A stretch of DNA of 64,000 nt, taken from Linnemannia schmuckeri (Eukaryota > Mortierellomycota > Mortierellomycetes > Mortierellales > Mortierellaceae). Below are positions 47,714 through 60,436 of this stretch, piece by piece (within the stretch, counting starts at the first letter, position 1; every line of letters begins with the position of its first letter). Under the pieces are notes generated by a model. That model worked only from the letters and a program-made list of their open reading frames with translations. It was not told the origin of the DNA and searched no databases. Location: positions 434,001-498,000 of the forward strand of contig JANATG010000003.1 in NCBI GenBank assembly GCA_029449235.1, given 5' to 3'. The translations under genes and the position numbers were made by a program.

Positions 47714-50700
47714 GATGGCCTTTTTTCTCTCTATTTGTTTCTAGGTCTGTTGTGAAGGGTATGTAAAAAGAGGTAGTAGATACAAGGGGGAGGAGGAGGA
47801 AGAGGAGGAAAAGAGGAGAGAGAGAGTGAAGAAGGGGTGTGCTGTATTGGAGGAAAGTAAAAAGAAAAAGAAAAGGGAAAAGAAAGAGAAGGCTGGTTGC
47901 GTTAGAGCGGGACAAGAAAAGATGATGAGATGTGAGGCTGGTGACGATGATCAGACCAGAGGGAAGAGAGGAATAAGGAGCCAGTGGGTCTAGAGGGAGG
48001 AGGGTGGTTGAGATTGAATAGGGGCACAAAGGGGGCAGTGTGAGTGGTAGACAGTCGACACACTGCCCTTCCTTCTTGCTATACCACCACGCTATTTTCT
48101 ACTTCTGTTGAAGAACACCATTGATGGCACACAGAAGAATGAAGAAGTACGGAAGACGCACAGAAGCAAAGCACCCTTTCAGGACTGAGCGCTCAATTTC
48201 TGTTGGATCTGATCAGTTCTTCCTTCGGTCATCGCCATTCCTTTTCGTTCGCCGGAAAAGTATTTGTTGTAGTAGTTATTACCTGTGTGGTGTGTTAAAA
48301 AAAGAATCAGCAGCACTTGGAAAAAGAAAGGGGGCGAAAGGGAGGATGAAAAGTGAAGAGGAAAAAGAGAAAACAAAGGCAGGGTGAGGCAGCTTTTATT
48401 TATGTGCGTAGGAATGGACCAAGGGTCGAAGAAAAAAAAAAAAAAGTGAGGCGGTGTTTGCTCACACACACATCCTCATCTGTTTTCTTTTTCTGCCTTG
48501 TGCGCTAACCAAACACTAAAATCGCCTTGCCACAACCATCTTTTTGTTTGATGTTATTTATCGTTCATTGGCAACAACAACAAAGGCTGCCCTTTTTCCT
48601 TTCTTTCTCTCTATGTAATTGATGAGTCGACCAATGAATAGGGGTCCAGCCAGGTTAGGGGAACCTAAGGCTCATTGATGGTTCTGGATCCCCAGGCACC
48701 ACCGCATCGAACCCTCGTGGAGTGAAAGAAAGTCTCAATATGTCATATCAATACCTTCACAAAAGTAAAAAGCTAAAACAGGCTGTGTGATCTTTTCCTT
48801 TTTACAAAGGTCAACAGTATCACAAACTGGACCTTTGCTTTTGTCTGATTGGCTGGTATTATTAGGCCTAGACCATCATCGATGCCCAGCGCCTCCTTTC
48901 GTGGCGGTGCCTTTTTTCCCCTTTGCCTCGACCATGTGTCGTCGTTCGTTGAGCACATTTTTATTTGTCCGCCCGCACGGCTATATGACCAAACCGACAC
49001 TTTTTGCGCATCATTCGTCATCGCCGTTCCTTTTTGTCTGTGGCTCAAGCTCCACCTTTTTTTCGTCCGCCCCCAAAAAGTTCATCATGAAAAAAGTTAT
49101 AAATATATGTTCGTCCCCCCTTGAACTCGCAAGAGTAGCATCCTCGATGGGGAATGGGTGATCATTCGGCTGAATTCATATCGCCTCAGGGACAACAAAG
49201 GGGGAGAAAGAGGTCATGGACGTAGAGGGTTAATCTTCCTTCTCTCACTCTACCGTAGACTACGTTAATCGTACGACTTAAATACCAATCGGTGAGTGGA
49301 CGTTGTTTCTGGCTGTTTGTCAGGCACAACTTCCATGCATATCAATTCGACTTTGCAATGACGACGACAGTTCGGCATATATAAAGAAGTCAGTTAGACA
49401 CCCAATGGACCGCTTCTGCTCTCAGAATAGACTTTTGTGAGCTTAATATTTTCCTCCTGCCGGACCATCAGCGCGATAGTTCTTTCATCAGTGGTTGAAG
49501 ATGTACTGATCTTCTCTGCAGCAGAATGCGAGCCTGTACCTGAATCCAGCCTCGCTTGGTGTGCATCCCTACTGTCGCTCGCTTCTCTTTTGTATAATCG
49601 AATGGTCTAGATCGTTAAACAGAATGCTCCTTTCTTTTTTTTTTTGAGTTTTGTGCGACTGTCGACCAAAAAGAAAGATACAAGGACGAATGATGGCGGG
49701 GGGGAGAGGGGGAGAGCATGATGAGCGGGCGAAGTCATAGTAGCAGGCAACAAACGACAGACATGGAGCAATAACAGTCGAAAGAGAACATATTTTTCCC
49801 CCTTCAAACGCCTTTGGCTCATACCTCGTCGTCCTCGTCATCTCCCTCTCACTCAACCCGAATCCCTTCCTCATTCACTTATCCACTCCGATTGACATTC
49901 CAGTTGCTAACTGCCATCCTCCAAACAATGAATTGCGCACCCACCTGGCTACACATCTTCTGAACAACACAACAGCATCAAGGTCCTCTTCTCTGCTCAA
50001 AAGTATTTTCTTTGCATCTCATTCCAAAGAGTGTCGAACAGCAAGGCAATTAGTTTGTCGACCTTGTTTCCTCACATTTGTTTCACATTGACATCCCAAC
50101 CTCGTCATCAAAGAGTCAAGACCCATTGTTTCGTTACGCCCTAAAAGCAGCAAACACAAGAAAAGAACAAGCGTGCCGCTGCGTCAATGCAGGTGAGAGG
50201 AGCGTGTGAAATAATATAGAGGATTAACAGAAGTTTGCTTTGAGCGGACTGATGGATATCCTTGCTATCGAACAGACACAACCGCACTTGTGCATTTTCA
50301 GGCAACCCTTCGTCCGCTAGCAGCCGAAAAAAGAAACAACCAGGTTCCGTTCATTGTCGAGGATTGGAAGTGCATGACGCTGACTAGTGATTTTTCGGAG
50401 ATGTCACGAGTATTGCTTGGAGGACTGGTGTATTGGAGTTTGTCACTGGCTGCGAAGCTGGTTCCGTTCGAGTATAGAAGTTGTGCGGGAAGACAGGGGA
50501 GTGGATGGTAGAGATGGTTTGTAGCTCTGGACCTGTAGTACTTGTCGCTACAGGAGCCATTCTATCCAACACAGTTGGATTGAGTGTAGTCAATTGACAA
50601 ATGCTCATGCAGCGCGACGATATCGACGGATCTTCGCTCCTTAATCCCCAATAGAAGGAGCTCAAAAACATCAGTATCAACATTGAAAAAAAAAAAAAAA

Positions 50701-51259
50701 AAAAAAAAAAAGCACGATTGACAGACACATTTAAAATAGTCATTCTCATCAGCCCGCGCTGACCACTCCTCAGACACCAGTGCCCTTGGCAGCATGACAA
50801 GCGATGCCCTGCAGTAATAACATTAGCAGTCGACTTGGCATCTTGTATGTCATTTCCTAGATCTCGAAGGAGTAGAGTCAAGTGTCTACCATTTTTTATT
50901 TTCCACCACTAGCCTCTATCTTGCTATGGCCAACTTTCCAGTCAGATTTCTCTGAACCTTTGATAACCTCGGGCTTGGCAGCCGCTGTTTGTGCAAGCAT
51001 AAAAAAATTGAGCGTTCTTTTCACTTCTCCAACCGAACATCGCCCCCTTTTCTTCCACAACTTGTATTTGTATTACCCCATCCTGCGTATGCATGTTTTG
51101 TTCCTGTTAGTCCTTTCGGTTTGTTCGCTTCGTTTTCCTTATATTTTCCTTCTGTCCTTCTTCTTTCTTTCTCAGCACTCGACAGTCGCCACCACCACCG
51201 CCATCCCTCCCTCAACCTCCAACAAAGTGAAAGAAACCGCCATAATACCTCCAACGACC
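47714..51259. other. 3.5-kb intergenic region upstream of chitin synthase and the THEM6-like gene
   Basis: No supported gene. The left part is the AG-rich chitin synthase 5' flank. A TATA-like CATATATAAAG lies at 49377-49387 on the plus strand without a recognised gene nearby. An A26 tract lies at 50686-50711. A minus-strand 59-codon frame beginning at about 50563 is too short and featureless to call. Confidence 0.5.
50686..50711. repeat. A26 homopolymer
   Basis: An uninterrupted run of 26 A upstream of the THEM6-like gene. Confidence 0.9.
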
Positions 51260-52216
51260 ATGAACAAGATTCTCCTATCTCTCCCTCCACCAGTCCTCCA
51301 ACACTCTGCAAACCTGATCTCCTTCTACTTCCAACACGTCCGACCCATCATCCCCATTGCCCGCAAATACATCCGTCGACTGATCCTTTTGGTCTTGCTG
51401 GCCAATTTCAAGTCCTTGCCGGGAGTGTTCCATGCCAAGATGGGTCTTCGTATTGCGTTGGTCCAGTTGTATTCGATCCGTTATGGAAGGGCGTTCAGGA
51501 TCAAGCCAACAGAGACGAGCGTTGTGAGGGAGAGGGTATGGTTTGATGATATGGACCTCAACTTCCACTTTTCCAACAGGTAAGCGATTGCCTGCGCTCA
51601 TTTGAAACACCGAGGAATGTGTCCCTCCCTATGCACCTCAATCTCATCACGCGTTAACAACGGTCATCTGCCACTCTGGAATGATACCTGTAGCTCCTAC
51701 GGAAAGAACTGCGATTATGGTCGAGTCAAATACATCACTTCCCTCTTCGGCCCCACTGTCCTCCCCTATCACCCCTTCCAAAAGATGAACTTTGCCCTGG
51801 GTGGGAACCAAATGTGGTTCAAGAAAGAAATTCAACTCTTGCAGACATACGAGATCCGAACCCGGCTTCTTTCCTGGAACCAGAAATGGTTCATTATCGA
51901 GCATAGAATGTATACTCCCGGCCGAGGAAAGAGTCAAACATTGTGCGCGATCGGATTGAGCAAGTTTGTGTTGAAGTTTTCGGGTGGTACTTGGAAGGGT
52001 AAGACTGTTCCGTTTTTGGATGCGCTGGAGATGGTGGGGCATGATGTTCGGCAGTTGAGGGTTTTGGAAGCCAAGGCCAAGAGAGAGGATGGGAATGTGG
52101 TGTTGTGGCCGAGGGAGGAGTTGAGGTTTGAGGGGTATGATGGGTGGACGGATAGAGGAGCTGCTGTTGGGAATACGCTGGATTTGTGCGAGCACTTGTT
52201 GTTGAAGCAGGACTAA
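51260..52216 (+). CDS. THEM6-like hot-dog/thioesterase-fold protein
   Basis: Two exons, 51260-51579 and 51694-52216, 280 aa. The N-terminus has a hydrophobic segment (RLILLVLLANF), probably a membrane anchor. Next comes the 4HBT_2 hot-dog start RVWFDDMDLNFHFSNRSYGKNCDYGR, cut by the intron in the middle; it matches the D-x-D-x-N-x-H ... Y ... D-x-x-R pattern of acyl-CoA thioesterase relatives such as THEM6. The ALGGNQMWFKKEI and LLSWNQKWFIIEH strands follow. Human THEM6 has no well-defined reaction, so the substrate is unknown; thioester hydrolysis is inference. The start was chosen at MNKILLSLPPP, the last ATG before the conserved part; the frame is open further upstream through low-complexity sequence. 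Convergent with ALG2, with 106 bp between stop codons; AATAAA-type signals lie at 52260-52269. Confidence 0.8.
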
Positions 52217-52322
52217 GATGTTATTGAGGCGGCCCAAGGGCGAAAGGAGTAAAGTAACAAATAAATAAATACATATGGCTGTACGAAAACACCAACAGTG
52301 TAGACAATGCCTTCTTGCTTGT

Positions 52323-54063
52323 TTATTTTGCATAGAAGACCATGATGGATATTGCAAGGGCTATTACAGAAAAGATGGCAACAGGATGGACGGAGCCAAA
52401 CATCCCGTAAGACTCAAAAGAGGATCCATTTCCCTGCTGCAGCTGGACTAAAATCCCATTCAGTTTGGATACGAACGCCTTCAACGAGAACAGACCGACA
52501 ACACGGACATGTCCAACCTGACCCATCTCCTTGACCTCCTGATCTGACTTTTCGAGAAGAGTCTTGAGAGTCTCGGCCCAGACGGCCTCTTCAGGTTCGC
52601 AAAGGTATCCAGTCTTTCCATCTAGGACCGACTCGATGGGACCGCCAGAGTTGACGGCGACGACGGGGCACTTCATGTACATCGACTCAACAGGGACAAT
52701 GCCAAAGTGCTCATTGGTGGGGGTATAGAGCAAGGCGCGCGCTGTCTGCAGCAAAAACAGCTTCTGGACATCCGAGATTGATTGCAAAAATAAAACCTGA
52801 GTATCTACAGGAACTTTCTTGTCTGTCTGTCCCGAAGAAAGAGTAAAAGACTTCAGTCCGTATTTCCTCTCAGCAAGCTGGACCAATTCCTGATGATGCT
52901 CGACATTCTCGGTGACACGAGTGTCATAACCTCCTGCGACGATTAAGCGAAGTCTCCTGTCCTTGACACTGCTGGAGCTATCCTTGAGGAGTCGAGCAAA
53001 GGCATGAATGGCGAGGTTAATGTCCTTTTTGCGCTCATAGCGGTTGATCGAAAGAAATGAAATAGTAGAGTCATCTGCTGGCTTCAAGACTTGCACTTCA
53101 GGCAGAGAGATATCTACAATCCTGTCAAACTTGTCGAATTGAATACTGGGGTAGAGAACTTCTGGAACCTGGCGGAGGCGTTGGAATGACTGCTGAAAGA
53201 TGTTTGCCGTAAACTTGCTGTTCACCACAATCGTATCCGCCATTCCTACATTCGCGAAGAGGTGAATGGAAAGTCAGTAAGTGCAACGTCCGTGAGATGC
53301 CTTTGACAATCCTTGCTCATGCCACCGATAACGATCGCTTGATTTCGTACCTGTGGTAAGTTCCTCGATAAAGTCAACAGGGAGCCGGTAGAGCTTTTTG
53401 AGGAGCGATTCTCGTTTGGTCAATAGTTTGTCGGGGAAGTGGCAATAGAAAAAGATCTTTGCCCCAGTCCAGTGCAGAAGGGGGATCGAGACAGAGAGTT
53501 GATCGACGATGATGATATCAAACTTTTCCTTGTCGTCCAACTTCCTGTTCAGCATGATCATGATCAGGGCGAGGTGAATGTTCCTGAGGATAGCGCAGAT
53601 AATGTAAAAGCGTCCTGCAATCGTCCGTGGTACAATCGTGTTTCCGCCGACCTGGACTTTCAATGTTCCTATTATTGACAAGGAGACGTGATAGCTATTA
53701 GGCAATGTTCCTAAGGGACTATGTCGATGTCTAACGCAATTTTCAGGGTCAATTAATTACTTACCGTCGCGGGTTTCCTCGAAGCAATGGGAAGGGTCGT
53801 GGTGAGAAGTATACATGACAACCTTATGCCCGAGGTCCTGGAGTCCAACTGCCGCGTCGACCACCAGTCTCTCGGCGCCACCTTAAGAAAGATAAGATAA
53901 TCCATTGATCAATTGTTAGTCAAAAAGCCTGTGTTCCCTCTCCTCGGTACGTCTCTGAAACAGCACCATGTCTATTACCGATGCCAAGGTCGGGGTGGAT
54001 GAATGCGATCCGCATGGGTGTAAATGGCTCTACTGAGGGCGATGTCTGTCCAGATGAGGCCAT
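52323..54063 (-). CDS. ALG2: Alpha-1,3/1,6-mannosyltransferase Alg2 (GT4)
   Basis: Adds the second and third mannoses to the dolichol-linked N-glycan precursor on the cytosolic face of the ER. Four exons (54063-53979, 53881-53765, 53668-53351, 53245-52323) join to 480 aa, close to yeast Alg2 (503 aa). Family motifs: RIAFIHPDLGIGGAERLVVDAA at the N-terminus, FYCHFPDKLLTKR, VVNSKFTANIF, SINRYERKKDINLAI, and the GT4 EX7E motif in NEHFGIVPVESM followed by VNSGGPIES. A hydrophobic segment near the C-terminus (VAIFSVIALAISIMVFYAK) would anchor it to the ER. Divergent with SPT6. Confidence 0.95.
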
Positions 54064-54661
54064 TGTGTTGTAAACCCGGGATGGGCTGTAGTTTGTGTGT
54101 CGTTGAAGGTGAAGGAGGGAGAGTTGCTCCTCTCTCACCTTCGCCCAAGAGTTCTTATAATTAATGGAAGGATGGTGGTGGCGCTGCGATGCAACGGAGT
54201 ACAGAGACGTCATCGTCAAGTTCGCCCGGCTGGAAAAGGTTATATAAGTTCGCGCACACATATTATAGCCTTTTCCAGCACTTTTCTTCACCTTTCGTTC
54301 CTTTCCTTCCTTCCTTTCCTCCCCCCGCCACTCTCCGCCGCTTCTGGATCACGGAACACTCGTCAAGCCCTTGCACGAAACACACTCCCCTCCAGACCAA
54401 TAATAGCGTGCTTTCTCTTCAAGGATCGTTTTCCCTTCATTACGACAAAACGGTCGCCAATTCACTTCTTTCAACAAAAGAAGGATACCCCAGCACACAC
54501 AAAGACAGGACTCGATTCGAAGGCGATCGTTTACTGAGCGAGAACAACAACACCAAGAGTTCCGCAGTACATCAGCGTCTTATTCGCTCCTTCTACGCAG
54601 CTGATAACCACCATAGAGACAACAAAACTCTTAAAGAAACCAAAAAACACCAGTACACACC
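54064..54661. promoter_or_regulatory. Bidirectional promoter region ALG2 / SPT6
   Basis: 598 bp between divergent start codons. A TATA-like TTATATAAG lies at about 54239-54247 on the plus strand, some 420 nt before the SPT6 ATG. The SPT6 leader is long and rich in AC/CT. Confidence 0.55.
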
Positions 54662-57600
54662 ATGTCTGACGACGAGGACAGAAGGAACTACTCTGATGAG
54701 GAAGGCGAGGACGTCGGCTTCGACGACAGCGACCGCGACGATGACTCTGAGGAGGATGAGGAGGACGATGAGGAAGAGATGAAGAGAGTAAGCATCAATT
54801 CTTCAGCAATGCCGTTAACTGCTGCGACTTCTCGCCGCTTCACACCACCGCACTGTAAGGAACCCTGTCGGCTAACAGGATATTTCGCATGATGATCCCT
54901 CCGCTATTATTTTAGGTCAGAGACGGTTTCATTGTCGACGATGACGAAGATGAAGAGGAAGAAGAGGACGAAGAAGTAGTTCGCCGTTCCAAGAAAAAGA
55001 AGAGAAGAAAGGAGGTCATTGGTAAGAAATCAGGATTTGCCCTATGCAACCGTGTGTTCGATCGGCCTGCCTATTCAACCCAACGAGTGAATCGAATCTG
55101 ACCAAGAGCAAAACTCCATGGACATTCGTTCACTAACAATCTACTAGAGGAGGACCTGGACGATGAGGATCTGGACCTCATGGAAGAGAACACCGGAGTC
55201 AAGATCAGACGGCCAGAGGTAACAACACTTTGCATATGTAATTATTATGAAATTACGCCTCCACTTTACCCAACGAGCACATGCCTAACAGCGCTTACTT
55301 TTTGTATCACTCTAGAAATTCAAACGCCTGAAAAAGCGTAGACAGGAGGACAGTGACGATGACGAAGAATCTGGAACCCGACACGACGCCCTTCAGAAGA
55401 TCTTTGACGACGAGGATGATGAGGGTATGGACGATCGTGGCGGCTACGAGGATGACATGGACCGCTTTATCGACGACGATGAAGACGAAGATGAGGGTCT
55501 TGACGACAACCGACACAACCGCCGTGAGAAGGCTCCCGTTAAGCCTAGAGCCAGGAGAGCACCAATCGAAGGCCTGAGCGAGGAGTACGTATGCTTGCTT
55601 CACAAGCTCAAGATTCGTGCAAAATCTATGCAGATGAAGCGATCGTGCAGTTTATAACTTTTCTTCTACCACTTTTCGATTTACAATAGGGTCTGGGGTG
55701 AATGGTACGAAGTTTTTGGTGACGGAGAGGACTACGCTTATGCGCTCGGCAAAGAGAACGGCGAGGACAATTACTACGACAAGAAGCCCGAGCCCAGACT
55801 GAAGGACGTTTTTGAACCCGGTGTCCTGGCCGAGAGGATGATGACAGATACGGATGAGATTATTCGTGTCAAAGACGTTCCTGAGCGCATGCAGCTCCGT
55901 CCCGGCATTCAGGCTGATCGCATTCTCACAGACGACGACGTCGAGGACGAGGCATACTGGATCACATCACAACTCAACGAGACTAGGAGAGGCGTTGACC
56001 AACCTGCCTTCCAGGCCGAGAACGTCAACTCAGTCTTGAAGTTCATGTCGATCGAGTTGATGGAGGTGCCTTTCATCGAGGCGCACCGCCGGGATTACTT
56101 TACCAGAGTCAACGGAGCAGAACTCACCAGCCTTCTGTCGCGTGAGGATCTGTGGTACATCTACGATTTGGACCTCAAGTACCGTTCCTTCTTGGAGCGT
56201 CGCGAGGCCATCAAGGCGCTCACGGAAAAGATGGAGATCAAGGATCCATACTTGAATGAATCTCTGATCAAGGCAAACAAACTGGAGGAGCTCACGGACG
56301 TCTCGGACTATATCAACCTCCGCTTCTCCAAACAAATTGACAAGACCAAGGCCTTCAAACGTCCAGGTGCAGGAGGCGCATACGATACCGTCAAGCGCCA
56401 GCAGCTCGCGGGATTCATCAAGGATTTCGGATTGTCGGCGCGCGAGTTTGGAACTAACTTGATCGAGGGCAACAAACGTTTTTTCCCAGAAGATCTCATC
56501 GTCACCTCCCCAACCGAATCTGCAGAAAAGCTCCTTAAGGAAGGATTCCCCTCGGCCGATCGAGTCATTTCCATGGCGATGAACATGATTGCCCAAGAGT
56601 TGGCCGTTGACCCTCAAGTCAGGAAGGCAATCCGTGCTAAGTACGAGAGTGCAGCCTGCGTGACCGTGACCCCCACGGAGAAGGGTGTTACTGTCATTGA
56701 CGAGCTCCATCCCTTTTACCCTTTCAAGCGTCTGGCGCAGAAGTATGTTCGGGATTTCCACGATGGGCAGTACCTTCAAATCTTGCAGGCTCAGTCGGAG
56801 GGGCTCGTCAAGGTTGAGATCAAGATACCCGAGGAGGCAAATTACCTCCAAAGCATCATGGACTTCTTCCTGAGCGATAACTTTTCAGAGAACTCGCAAA
56901 AGTGGAACGACTTGCGCCGAAAGGTCCTGTCGAGCGCGTTGAAGGACAGTGTCTTTGTGTTAATTGAGCGTGGCATGAGCGAGAAACTGAGGACCCAGGC
57001 TGAGGAATGGGTCGCCAAGAAGTGTCAGACCACCTTGGAAGATGTAAGTTTTCGTCTTTACTCCTGATTTAACTTACCATTATTTGCGACAATGTTGGGC
57101 TTAATGCTAACACTTGCTTTTTATTGAATTCATACAGAAACTGATGATGGCTCCATTTGTTCCCCGTGGCGCACGATTCGACCGCGATTACTCTGCCAGA
57201 GTTGTCGCCATCTCCCATGGAGCAGGAACTAGCAAAGATGCCATTCAGGTCGCCTTTGTCGATGACAAGGGCAAGTTTATGGACCATATGAAGCTCGACA
57301 ACTTGCGCGATGAAAAGTCTCAGAAGGCCCTTATCGACTTTTTGGATCGCCGCCGTCCCGATGTCATTGTCGTCGGAGGATTCACTGTCAACACGCGCCG
57401 TCTGGTGGAGCAGGTGGAGAAGGTCGTTGGCGATCTTCGCGAACTGCGAGGAGATGACATCTCTGTGATCATGACGAACGATGAGGTTGCCCGTCTCTAC
57501 CAGCATTCCAAGGCCGCTCAAGAAGACCACCCCGAGGCAAACCCATTGACCCGTTACTGCATCAGCTTGGCACGTCTTATTCAGAACCCCATGAACGAAT

Positions 57601-59943
57601 ACGCTGCCCTTGGACGGGACTTGATCAACATCCGTCAGCACCCTCTTCAGCACCTTGTTGGCGAGGATCGTCTTCGGGAGTTGTTGGATCGCGCTCTGAT
57701 CAATGTCATCAACCATGTCGGTATTGACTTCAACGCCGTCGTTGATTCCCCATACAAAGCTCATATGCTGAAGTACATCTGCGGCTTGGGTCCTCGCAAG
57801 GCTCAGAGTTTGATCAAGAGTATTGAGGCCGACCAACATAACGGAAGTCTAGACAAGCGTGGAGACCTTGTCATTCGCAAGCTGTTGACCTGGCGCATCT
57901 TCATGAATTGTTGCAGTTTCCTCCGCGTTCATACCAGCTACGGAGGGGATGTCCTCGACGAGACCCGTATTCACTCGGAGGATTACAACTTGGCCCGTAA
58001 GATGGCTGCCGATGCCCTGGAGATTGACGAGGAGGCTCTGGAAGAGTACGAGAACGCTTCGCAGCACGTCGAGGAATTGATGCGCGATGACAGTGCCGAG
58101 AAGTTGAACGACCTTTTGCTTGAAGATTACGCACACCAGCTGGAGCTTATCCAAAACAAGCCCAAGCGCATGACCCTGGAGACCATCAAGCACGAGCTGC
58201 AGGATCCATTCCGCGATCCTCGCCGGCCTTTTGAGCGTGCCTCGCCTGATGTAGTCTTCACCATGCTGACAGGAGAAACCTCTCAGACTTTGAAGGAGGG
58301 CTTCATTGTTCCTGCCTTGATCACCAAGATCCGCGACAGGAATGCCATGTGCCGTTTGGACTGTGGTATCGACGGAATGTTGGCGATCCAGAACATTGCC
58401 GACACTAAGATTGGCGCTGTGTCGGATGTTCTTTCGGAGGGCCAGACGTTGCAAGTCAAGATTCTGAGACTGGATCGGGAAAAATACTTTGCCGATTTGA
58501 CGTGCAAGGAGAGCGAGCTTCGACATGGAGATACTCAGCTTCGCATGCTTCCCACTGACCGAATGTTTGATCAATTTGAGGAGGAAAGGTCGAGGAACGA
58601 GGTCAAGAAGAGTGACAAGATTTCTCACTTTCTACGCCGCAAGATCAACCATCCTTTGTTTAAGAACATGAACGGAAAGGAGGCGACTGAGTTCCTGGCT
58701 GACAAGACTCGCGGCGAGCTTGTAATTCGCCCCTCCAACCGCGGTGTCGACCATCTCACCGTGACCGTCAAGCTTGCTGACGACTTTTACAAGCACTTTG
58801 GTAAGCTCTCTCATACTTTTGATGTCGATGATATTGTGTGCACTGTTCATAGGACGAACAACTGATATATGTTGTGTGCTGTCATTAGACATTCTGGAGA
58901 TGGATAAGAAGGACGATGTCAGCTTGGGTAAGATCTTGAAGATCGATAACTCCAAGTACACAGACTTGGACGAGTTGCTTGTCTCTCATATTGAGTCGAT
59001 CATGTCCAAGACCGAGTACATCATGGCCAACCGCAAGTACAAGGAGAGTGCCTCTGATCTTCGTAAGTATTTTGACTTGCAACGGTGTCTTTTGTAACGA
59101 GCTATGAATACAAGAAAGGCAATATTCTTATACTTTTATGATCTGTGTATTATAGGGCAATTGCTAGACACACAGACAAAGGCCAAGCCTGATGCATGCG
59201 TGTATGGATTCACTCTGGACAGAAAATTCCCTGGATTCTTCTCACTTCTATTCAAGTTGGGAGCCAACCGTCCGATTGAGGAATTGAGCGTGAAAGTCCT
59301 CCCCGATCAATATGTTCTCAAGGGACCAACCAACAAAGACTGCAAGGATTTCGTGACGTTGTGCAACTCGTTTAAGGAGCTGATGCAGCAAAGATTGCGT
59401 CCCAAGCCTGTGGCCTCGACCAGCACAGCAGGACCCAGCAGCAGTCGACCCCACTACAACAGTCAGAGCGGCAGCAACAACTACAGCAGTTACAACTCGA
59501 GCAGCGGCTACAACAGCAGCAGTTACGGCAGCTCGCACCACACACCTTCGCACCCTGGATCATACCACCAACCTTCTTCGCACTCGCACCACTACGTGCC
59601 TCACCATTCACAGCAACCTGTTGTACCTCATCATCTTGCTCACCAGGCAGCACCACCGATGCATCAGCAGGGACACCCTTCGTCGTCGTCATCAAGTGGT
59701 CACTGGGGCTCAACACCCTGGGGAGGAGCACCATGGACTGGAGCACCTGGTGGCGGACACATGGGACCTCCTAGCGGTCATATGACGGGCCCACACCACG
59801 GATATGGCGGTGCACACGGTGACAGCAGACACGGTCCTCCCGGTGGCCATGACTCTTATGGCGCCCGGTCATCGCGTGCTCCACCCACACCACGCCGGTT
59901 CATGCCGCCTCCAGGCCAGCAGCCCCAGCAGCCTTTTTATTAG
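54662..59943 (+). CDS. SPT6: Transcription elongation factor / histone chaperone Spt6
   Basis: Binds RNA polymerase II and H3-H4 and restores nucleosomes during elongation. Eight exons: 54662-54787, 54916-55021, 55148-55218, 55316-55584, 55690-57043, 57138-58800, 58889-59062 and 59156-59943; they total 1516 aa (yeast 1451). The N-terminal 190 residues are strongly Asp/Glu-rich with basic clusters (KKKKRRK), as in all Spt6. VWGEWYEVFG begins the core. Then come the Tex-like helical part, the YqgF-like domain (about 643-770), the helix-hairpin-helix (YICGLGPRKAQSL, about 855), the S1 domain (EGFIVPALITKI, about 1029-1100) and tandem SH2 domains (from HPLFKNMN, about 1146, to about 1340; GELVIRPSNRG is the phosphopeptide-pocket region). 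The tail is Ser/Gly/His/Pro-rich (HHYVPHHSQQP). Confidence 0.95.
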
Positions 59944-60436
59944 ATAGTTTTCACATTTGTTTCCTAGTTTCTTCTTTGTTCGTTTTCTAGTCCATTAAAC
60001 CCCCAAATGGGTAATGGCAAACTTTTTGTTGTTTGTGTCAATGGCATTGAGAAGGAGAGAGCAGGAGGAGTATGTATCTGTCGACGAACAGAAAAGGGAT
60101 GCATGGAGTTACATGGATGCAGCGTGCCTTCCTAATGCGGAACTGACGTTGTGTGCCATCGAGAGAAGGCTCGCCGACAGAAAAAAACGCGCGCTAAAAG
60201 AAAAAAAGAGAAAAAGAAGTGACTCTTGAACTTTTCACGCCACTCTTTCTCTCTTTCGCAGGGACCGTAGCCCATCCTTTTCCTTCTGCTCCTTACTCAA
60301 CAGAAGTAGACCGACGCGCCCTTACTTCAATTTCCTACTTCAGGAATAACACAAGGAAAAGGAAACCAAGAGCAAACCAGGACGTACTGTTCAACCAACC
60401 CATCCAGCCAAGACATCAACAACAGAGAGACACATT
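59944..60436. other. Intergenic between SPT6 and the ClC gene
   Basis: 493 bp, tandem orientation. A 71-codon plus-strand frame (60014-60229) starts with ATG and ends in a Lys/Arg-rich tail; it lacks a recognisable domain and lies in the probable ClC 5' leader or promoter. Not called as a gene. Confidence 0.5.

Noticed and set aside
50384..50563. 59-codon minus-strand frame starting MAPVATSTTG
   Set aside because: Somewhat protein-like composition but no partner exons, no conserved motif and no promoter evidence.
60014..60229. 71-codon frame between SPT6 and the ClC gene
   Set aside because: Short, no domain, basic tail from an A-rich leader; most likely untranslated leader or promoter sequence.
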